NCBI RefSeq assembly: GCF_016808095.1
Contig: NC_068971.1
Span: 24,044,501 to 24,108,500, forward strand
Direction: 5' to 3'
DNA length: 64,000 nucleotides
From: Vigna angularis
Taxonomy: Eukaryota; Streptophyta; Magnoliopsida; Fabales; Fabaceae
The notes below the pieces were generated by a model. That model worked only from the letters and a program-made list of their open reading frames with translations. It made no database searches and was not told the origin of the DNA. Of the stretch, positions 56,264 through 64,000 are shown piece by piece; the stretch's first letter is position 1; every line of letters begins with the position of its first letter. A program made the position numbers and the translations under genes.

Positions 56264-59217
56264 CTAAACCCCAAACCGAGAATCTTCAACTCTTGTATTG
56301 ATGAATAGTTTAATAGCTAGTGTTAAATCCAATGAAATGACCTAAAGATAATGAGAAACCAAGTTATAGAAAGAGTCATAATATTATAGTTACAACTGCA
56401 AGGTTTATAAGAAAAATAAAGATAATTTATCTTGTTATAAAAAATGTATAGTAAATTGTAATAAGAAATTAACTCCTAAAAGTGAACAATATAATAATTG
56501 AATATAAAAAGTAAAGTGTAATAATAAATTAACATGCTTCACCTCTTCATTAGAAATCTGCATTATAATGAAGAAAACAATATCATAAGTTTCCCAAATC
56601 TCACCTGCATAAATCAAATCTCATCTTTAATGTAATGGAATGAACTGATGGTCATAAATACTATTTGTCTAAAACTGACACATCACAAATTAAATTAAAT
56701 GGTAGAAATTTAAAAACATAATCAATAATTTAGAGTAGAAAATTCGTAGAGCTTTATTATAAGCAGTGACCTTTGGATCTCAAAAAGTGAGGAAGCCAGT
56801 ACCAGCACTTTCACTCCCAGCCTTCATTCTCGTCTCTTCACATCAAAATAAAAACAATGAAGTGTAGTATAAGATTTGATAATACAAAATACAGAGTAGG
56901 AATATTAGTTTCAGTATAACTCATTATGCAGTAACATCAGTACTCATAAACTATAAAGACACAAACACAATCAAATATGAGCCATAAATTTAGTTTCAAA
57001 GAATAACTACATGAGCAACCTTATTTATAAACTTACAGGTATGTTAAAGTGGTAATTCTTCCTCTATAGGAATTTCCCCTAACAAATGATTGTAGGGTTC
57101 TTTGATCTATGTTGTGAATTCTAGAAAAAGGATGCCTTTAGAACAATATTTTCAACTTTGTCAACACCAAGTTTTAATAGTAATGTGTAACAGAATAATA
57201 GTAACAAAAAAGGAATGCTCATAAGACCATTGAAATGGAGAAACATATGAGCAATTAACGAAAATAAAGTGTCCACTAGAGTCTGCAATTGACTTCTTTA
57301 AAATTTCTAATGCACGGGTTAGTCATGTATAAAAAATCTTTTTTGCACCAGTGACAGTTTATGCAGAATTCTGAGACAATATACATAGCAAACCACAACC
57401 AGAAAAATTTCGGGATTCTAACAGTTAAATAAAATACCATCCAACAAGTTTCAGCCACTATAATTTACTAAAACACTTTTTAAAACAGTAATTGCACCAT
57501 AGTTAGGCTTAAACAACTTTTAAAACCAATTTGCACACTTGATACATGCAACAGACTTCCTCAGGAGGAATGGAAAAAAAAGATTTATGAGCACTCACAC
57601 ACCATATTTCAATATCTATCATTCTTTCATTACACTTAAATCTGAACTATCAAATATCAAGGCACAATACTTAAATAAACCAATTATCAATTACTCCAAC
57701 CCACATCAACGTAGCTCATTGGTTTGGTGGGAATCCCCAGTCTAACTAATTCAGATCAAACATATACACTCCTTTATCCTTGACATATAACTATCCCATC
57801 AAGGAAACCCATTCTAATATTTCATTTCCAAAACAGAGCATACATCTTATACTTACTTTTTCATACTCATACATGTCACTAACTGCAGCCCAAGCGAAGA
57901 TAACAACACCCATACACATTTATTTCTCAAAATAAATACATTCATACACTTATTTCAGTTATTATCAACTATATTATATAAATTCCAGAATCCAAAGACA
58001 CCATTACAATTCATAGAACAACAAGATACAAGATCAAAAGCAATTTAACTCCCCCATACCTTGGCCTTTGTTTTCCTTTCCTATTTCCGTTAGCTCCTCA
58101 AACTCTTTTTGCCTTTCCTTTTTGTGATTTTCACTTCTTCTCCCACTCATTCCCTTCTTAACAATACTAATTTCGTTTCTCTCCGAACATAATTGCTTCC
58201 TTTCACGTCCCATTGCACAATGGATTCCTAGGATTTCATGACTTATAGGCGAGGAAGAAGAAATGAAAAGAGAGAATAAGAAAAAGGAAAAAAGGAACGT
58301 GAATGCTAGGCTTGATTCAAGAATGAACATTTTCATATTAGCTCTCTTAGACATTTTAAACAAACATTTTATGAGAAAAATCACAAAATAGAACTCAAGA
58401 CAACAATGAATGAAAACAAAACGCAGCTTACAACTAATCAAGACACCAAAGGAAAAGTAAAATTAACAACGCGAAAAAATTGAAGAAAACTCAACAAGCA
58501 GATATGCAAAACTCAAAACAGAGAACAATCAACTTGAATCAATTCAAGACAAATGAATAGAAACAAGGAAAGCAATACTTATCTCATGTAGCGTGCTCGA
58601 CCTTGCTCTGAATACCACTCGATGGAAGAGCCTCCAACGAGATTACTAGAAGAGCGACGTGGACTCGACTCGAACTCCTTCGAAGCTTCCTTGATGAGGA
58701 AACATAGTGGAATAATGAGACGAACTCGAGATCGAGAGTGAAACGGAGAATGAACGGAAGAAAATGTTAGAAAACCCTAAACGAACGGATAAAAGCTAGA
58801 ACGATTGGGGAAAAACTCTAAAATGGAGGACGAACCCTAATCAGGACCGAAGGAACCCTAAAAAGGGGGAGAAACTCAATATGAACCGATTAATCAGTTC
58901 AAACGCAAGATTGATCGGTACAAAAGTGTTTAAACGGTGGAAATGGAGGTTTAATCGGTGGAAAATTGAAGAACAAACGGTAGAAAGGCGATTATCATTG
59001 GACTCGCGAGTGATTTGTGAGGCTGCTAGTAGGAGGGAGAGGGAGAAATCGCAAGTGCTTTGTGAAGGCGAGGGAGAAATCGCGAGTGCTTTGTGAGTGT
59101 TAGGGTTCGAGAGAGTGCTTTGTGAGTGAGCGAGCTCGAGAGAGGTTCAGAATGAGTGTGAATACGGGGTTCCAACTTGACTTAATCAGAAATTCATTTT
59201 TTAGAAAAACTTATTTC
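56264..59217. other. Interior of CACTA-2, no further gene assigned
   Basis: About 3 kb. The minus-strand frame at 58441-58034 (135 codons, with a hydrophobic start MKMFILESSLAFTFLFSFFL) has no family features and may be part of another captured gene's 5' end. 58600-59150 is richer in GC and looks leader-like on the minus strand. Confidence 0.35.
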
Positions 59218-59925
59218 CCATATCCGTATATAACATCTGTAGCTAACACTTGGTTCTAGCTATATACGGATAATACAGGTTATATACGAATTTTATCCTT
59301 AGATAATTTTCTCGCTACCCTGCGCTATTATTATATACGAAATTTATATACGAATAATTTGTATATAAAAATCCGTATATAATATCCGTATATAAAGTCT
59401 TTTTCTAACATTCGTATATAATTTCCGTATATAATACTTGATTTACATACGACTCTAAATCCGTATATAATAATTTGTATGTAATTCCATTATTTTTTGT
59501 AGTGTAGGTTTGAATTTTGCAGAGTTGAATTTTCTACCGTTCGTAGGTTGTTCTTTGTTATTGGCTTTTTTCACACTATCAGGTTCTTATATTAATGTTT
59601 AAAGTTTACTTTTTAATAGGATCATATAATTTTGTATGATTGAATATGTGATTAGATGATCATATAATATGTGTATAATTTTGTAGGATTGAAAAATTTT
59701 ATATGATTGTATAATTTTGCATGATGGTATGATTTTAAAGTTTAACTTTTTAATTTTACGTAATGTTATTTTTTAAATTTTTTATGTTGAATATAAGATT
59801 ATTTCAATGCTTATTAATCCTATGATTGTATGATTGAATTGAATTAACCTTAATTTGTTGTTAAATGACAATACAAAATTATTTTTTGTATTGTAATTTT
59901 GTAGAATATTTCAGAATATTTACGT

Positions 59926-61740
59926 ATGGATCATATGGATCGAAATCGGATTAATTTACCACACATTAGTGTTGAGTACGAGAGACGGGTAGAGGAATTT
60001 ATACAATTTGCGCAACGTAATGAGGGTAGAAGTGATGATGATGTGAAGTTTAGATGTCCTTGTGTGAACTGTTTGAATGGGAGAAAGTTGAACGCAACCC
60101 AAATTAGGGAACATCTTATCTGTGATGGTTTTTTGCGATGCTATACAACATGGATATGGAACAGCGAAGAAATACATTTTTCGATTGTCTCCCAAACTGA
60201 AAATGTTATTGATTCCTCCATGGAAGTAGATCGATCGGATGAAGACAAATTAGAGGACATGATCCGCGATGTTGGCGCAAAAAAATTTGCCAAAGCTCAT
60301 GTGTATGAGACGATGTCCACTGATGCGGAAACACCTTTGTATGTCGGTTCAACTAAGTTCACACAGTTGTCAGCGGTGTTAAGGCTCATGAATTTGAAGA
60401 CGACCAATGGATGGATTGATGAGGTTGAAATATTTGATGTCTTCGCTTCTGAAACTTTTGTGATGCATGCAATGTTATTTTGCAACATTAATGACTTCCC
60501 AGCTTATGGTAATTTGTCAGGTTATAGTGTCAAGGGTCATAAACCATGTCCTATATGTGAAGAAAACACTACAGCTCAACAATTGAAACACGGAAGGAAG
60601 ACAGCGTATCTACCTCATTGAAGATTTTTAAAATGTAATCATCCATATCGAAGGTTAAAAAAAGCATTCATGATACATTTACTTGTTCATTTGGTTAGAG
60701 AAATCAAGTTGTGCGGACCGGTATACTTAAGATGGATGTATCCTATTGAGCGTTATATGAAGATTTTGAAAGGGTACGTTAAAAATCTGTATCGTCCCGA
60801 AGGTTTAATGATTGAAAGGTATATTGCTGAAGAAAATATTGAGTTTTGTTCAGATTACATGACTTCAAAAAATCCAATAGGAGTTCCTCGCACATCATGG
60901 TTGAATAAATGTTCTACAAGTAAAAGCATTCGAGGTGTGAATGTGGTGACCAAAGACCACAAAGAATTGTTGCAAGCACATCTTTATATATTGAACAACA
61001 CAGATGAGGTGATCCCTTTTTTGGAAGCACACAAAGTCATTGTGAAGAATAAAAATCCAAGACAATCATAGAAATGACAGTTGATGGAGCATAACAAAAC
61101 ATTTATGTCTTGGTTCAAATCTAAAGTTGACAAAGAGCCACATTCTTCTCAGACTTTGTTGTGGCTTGCAAATGGTTTAAAGTTTGATGTCATATTTTGT
61201 ACAGGTTATGAAATCAATAATTACACATTCTATACGAAGACTTTGGATGATAAAAGCACAGTACAAAATAGTGGAGTTAGTCTAGAAACTGAGTCACTCC
61301 AATTTTCCACATCAAAAGATCAAAATCCTGTAATTGGATCAATAAGATATTATGGTATAATAGAAGAGATATGGGAGGTTGATTACACTAAGTTTTCTGA
61401 TCCATTGTTCAAATGTAAGTGGTTTGACAATAAGAGTGGTGTGAAAATAGATGAATCGGGTATGACACTAGTTAATTTTCGAAAGGTGGATTATCGAGAC
61501 GAACTGTTAATCATGGTACATCAAGCATCTCAAGTTTTTTATACCAAAGATTCTGCATCTGATCATTGGTATGTCGCTCTTCAAGGCAAAAAACAAATTG
61601 AAGTTAACAAAGACAATTTGATTAATATTCATATTGTTGACAACCATTCATTGAAAACAACGACAAATTTGAATGACCACCCTTTTCTTGATGATGTACA
61701 TGCAATTCGGTCAGATCATGATGAGGGGATATACATATGA
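59926..61740 (+). pseudogene. Broken TNP2-type CACTA transposase
   Basis: One frame with in-frame stops at 60619-60621 (TGA), 61069-61071 (TAG) and 61075-61077 (TGA). It starts MDHMDRNRINLPHISVEYER with the transposase-associated domain (CPCVNCLN zinc-binding motif, about residues 45-52, then HLICDGF). The front of the next domain (PLYVGSTKFTQLSAVLRLMN) is then joined directly to AMLFCNINDFPAYGNLSGYS and PCPICEENT, so much of the catalytic TNP2 core is deleted. After the first stop come DUF4218-like (MIHLLVHLVREIKLCGPVYL) and DUF4216-like (YYGIIEEIWEVDY, PLFKCKWF) regions. It belongs to CACTA-4 and cannot make an active transposase. Confidence 0.88.
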
Positions 61741-61913
61741 CCAATCCATTTATTTATGTATGAATTTCAAATTTCTGTATAAGATTTTTATTAATATTAC
61801 ATAAGTCTTTTATTAATATTTCATATGACCCCTATTACATGTTTTGTTAAATTATATGATATTACATAAGTCTTTTATTAATATTTCATGTTGTTATTTA
61901 TTTTGACAGATAT

Positions 61914-62930
61914 ATGGTTGACCACCCACATTCATCAGGGGATGAGGCTCCCTCATCCAGACCTACTAAAAGAGCCATCAAGCTGAAACAACTGATGGTT
62001 AGAAGAAATAGTGGTGAAAGGACACCTGTGGATGTTAATGTGATCACAGGTGTGGCATCTGGCCCAAATGCAGATGCCTTCAGATCATACCTTGGAGTAT
62101 TGGCCCGTGAAAGGATTAATATTCTCACTCCATCTTTTGAGCATGTGTCTGAGGTTGATCGGAACATTATATGGAACGATCTATTAGTAAGTTAATTAAT
62201 ATCATTTGTTTATATTGATAAATTTGTACTGATACAACTTTATTATGTTTATTGCAGACGACATTTGACATTCCAAATGTCACAACACTTAAAAATAAGT
62301 GTTTGTCATCTATTGCTGAGAAATTCTAGGGTTTTAAGACTAAGTTGACCGCGAGATATATATTTGGAGGCAAACAAATGAGTCTCCATGTAAAAAATAT
62401 AAGGTCATTGATGAGGAGACTTGGTGCCTCTTTGTACAGAGTCAGACATCAGAGGAATGACAGGTTAGTATAGTTGATATTATTCAATTCCTCATGAACA
62501 AATATATATCATATGAACTAATTAATTCAATATATGTGACAGACAACAAGAAGCAAAGCACAAGGAATAAGTGCTCAAAATAAGAACCCCCACCTATTAT
62601 CTCGTGGTGGGTATAGGAAGCTTGAGGAGAAAATCCTCAAGCAAAAGGCAGAAGGTAGACCATATCTGAGGGTGGTAGCCCCCAACCTCCTTCTCCACCT
62701 TCTCGGCATGAGAAGTGAAAGTTGGCTCGTTTAAGATTATCAGGGGACTACTCTTCTGAGATTGCACAACAAATATCTGAAAGAATTGTAAGTTATCACT
62801 ATTCCTAAAACAATAATAGTTTCATTATACATACTACATTGAACTTTTTAAAGAATAATGGTGCTTTTTTATGTTACAGGACTCCTTGGTTAGGCAGAGC
62901 TCCCAAGGTCAATTCACTCTAGAGGGTCGC
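61914..62930 (+). pseudogene. Second CACTA-4 gene remnant (TNPA-like / plant transposase En/Spm type)
   Basis: Apparent exons are 61914-62188, about 62258-62463, 62542-62700 and 62715-62790. They include MVDHPHSSGDEAPSSRPT, NIIWNDLL, then CLSSIAEKF followed by an in-frame TAG and KTKLTARYIF. Later come NPHLLSRGGYRKLEEKI and ARLRLSGDYSSEIAQQISER. The order matches the C-terminal conserved protein of plant CACTA elements. It is cut at 62930 by the LTR of Gypsy-3. Confidence 0.7.
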
Positions 62931-64000
62931 TGATAACGGTTGAAAATACCGTTATTTGTGATGTAATTTTGATACTAAATGCACCCTTTTCTGCATAGAA
63001 ACTTGCTTGGAATCATGTTTTTCTATTAAGTTGTGTGAATAAGAGAGTTGAGGTTGAATTTGATGTTTTATGACTAATTCTCCTTGTTTTGGTTGAAAAT
63101 GAGATAATATGGAAAGCATGGATGAAGCATTAAGGAGATGGAGCTCATAAAGGCCTGGAAAAGCACCAGAAGGGTGGGATGCTCGAAGCTTGGGCACCCT
63201 TTTTGGAGGCTTGAGCGTAGAAGAGTGTCGCTCACCGTCCGGGCGCCGTTTTTGGGGAGCTTGAGCGCCGGAGGCATGAAGCTTGGGCGCCATCTGGAAG
63301 GCTTAAGCGTGGAAGACCACCGCTCACCGCCCGGGTGCCCCTTTTTAGGCGCTTAAGCGCTGGAAGCACGAAGCTTGGGCGTCTTCTTTGAGGCTTGAGC
63401 GTGGAAGATCACCGCTCACCGCCCGGGCGCCCTAAGTGGGGCGCTTGAGCGCCAGCGACACGGTCCTGGGCTTTGTTTATGTTCTTTCTTCGCTTTATTT
63501 AAAGGACCCAGGCGTCCTATGTTTTGTATCTCTGGCTGGAGCAGCAAAACAACACACTCTTCCACTCTCTGAAGGCGGATTTGGATGCGGGAGCTTCCAT
63601 CCTCTACTTTTAGGGTTTTGTTATCTCATGATTTTCCATCATTCATCTAGTTTCATCATGTCTATGGTGAACTAAACTCTATTTGTTGTTGGAGAATGAT
63701 GTAACCTTGTGAACTCTCATGTATTTGAATTGATTCTCAATAACATATGCTTTTTCATTAATTGTTAGAGTAATTCATCTGTGCTTATTACATGCTCTGT
63801 TTAACTCATTCATAGCATGATGTATGAATTGCATGAGTACCGGGAGGTTCCTTACAATTCAGGTTCTTGTTGAATTCTCCCAAGAGTAATATTGCTTAGG
63901 GATGAGGGTATGAGTCTTGGTCGTCTTAAAGCTCTTGATCTTCACATTTAATTACTATGAATGCTAGGAATTGCATAACTGGTGATTAAGGACAAGCTTC
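62931..64000 (+). mobile_element. Gypsy-3: partial LTR of a Gypsy-1-type element
   Basis: Starts TGATAACGGTTGAAAATACC and follows the Gypsy-1 LTRs to the window edge. GC-rich blocks (63190-63450) carry extra GCTTGGGCG/GCTTGAGCG units not seen in Gypsy-1. Preceded by GTCGC (possible target duplication; the partner is outside the window). Confidence 0.88.

Noticed and set aside
58034..58441. 135-codon minus-strand ORF with a hydrophobic start
   Set aside because: No recognised domain; it could be chance or the start of a captured gene. Not strong enough to call a gene.

Overview
This window is AT-rich plant nuclear DNA, almost certainly from a legume (a Phaseoleae genus such as Vigna or Phaseolus is my inference, not shown). 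I see one host gene that looks functional. The rest is mostly transposons nested inside one another, with broken host-gene pieces carried by some of them.

Layout. 1-8.1 kb is gene space. It holds a two-exon minus-strand gene for an 89-residue atypical bHLH protein of the PRE/PACLOBUTRAZOL-RESISTANCE (BNQ/ILI1) family, exons 6038-5928 and 3148-2990, split by a 2.8-kb intron. 8.5-14.7 kb is an Athila/Calypso-lineage Ty3-gypsy element (Gypsy-1) with both LTRs and a CCTAA target duplication; it has lost reverse transcriptase and integrase. 14.9-31.2 kb is a decayed Ty1-copia element with two LTRs. A 12.5-kb Athila-lineage element (Gypsy-2, minus strand, 17108-29573, TATAC target duplication) sits inside its gag zinc knuckle. 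Gypsy-2 LTRs differ at only two bases that I found. Its gag-pol and its extra downstream ORF are each broken by one in-frame TAG. The copia copy is flanked by sequences inverted relative to each other. 31.4-32.7 kb is a minus-strand plant mobile domain (PMD) pseudogene.

36.5-39 kb looks like a decayed LTR or transcribed repeat with palindromic TCGC...GCGA motifs. 39.5-42.8 kb is a 3.36-kb non-autonomous CACTA element (TSD AGT) carrying an ABCB transporter fragment. 44.6-46.2 kb is a Mutator-like element with TIRs of about 185 bp. 46.2-49.8 kb is AT-rich with no recognised gene. From 51.3 kb to 62.9 kb is a CACTA element with broken TNP2-type transposase sequence. A second CACTA (52280-59504, TSD TAG) is inserted in it and carries an exon-like piece resembling an FGGY/xylulose-kinase-like gene. 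A third CACTA (52648-56035, TSD TAC) is inserted in the second and carries an exon of a TRAF/MATH-domain gene (TRAF1a/1b, MUSE13/14 type). At 62931 another Gypsy-1-type LTR begins and runs off the window.

How things fit together. Gypsy-1 keeps cis-signals (tRNA-Asp-type primer site, polypurine region, LTR ends) resembling those of Gypsy-2, so it could have been mobilised in trans. The most unusual pattern is that several unrelated repeats each carry their own cluster of short palindromic motifs: CGCCCGGGCG-type in the gypsy LTRs, TAATCGATTA-type in the copia, TCGC(N)GCGA-type at 37.7-38.1 kb, CATCTACTGATGGATG in Gypsy-1, and GAATTCGG-type at 8.2 kb. No tRNA, rRNA or CRISPR was found.
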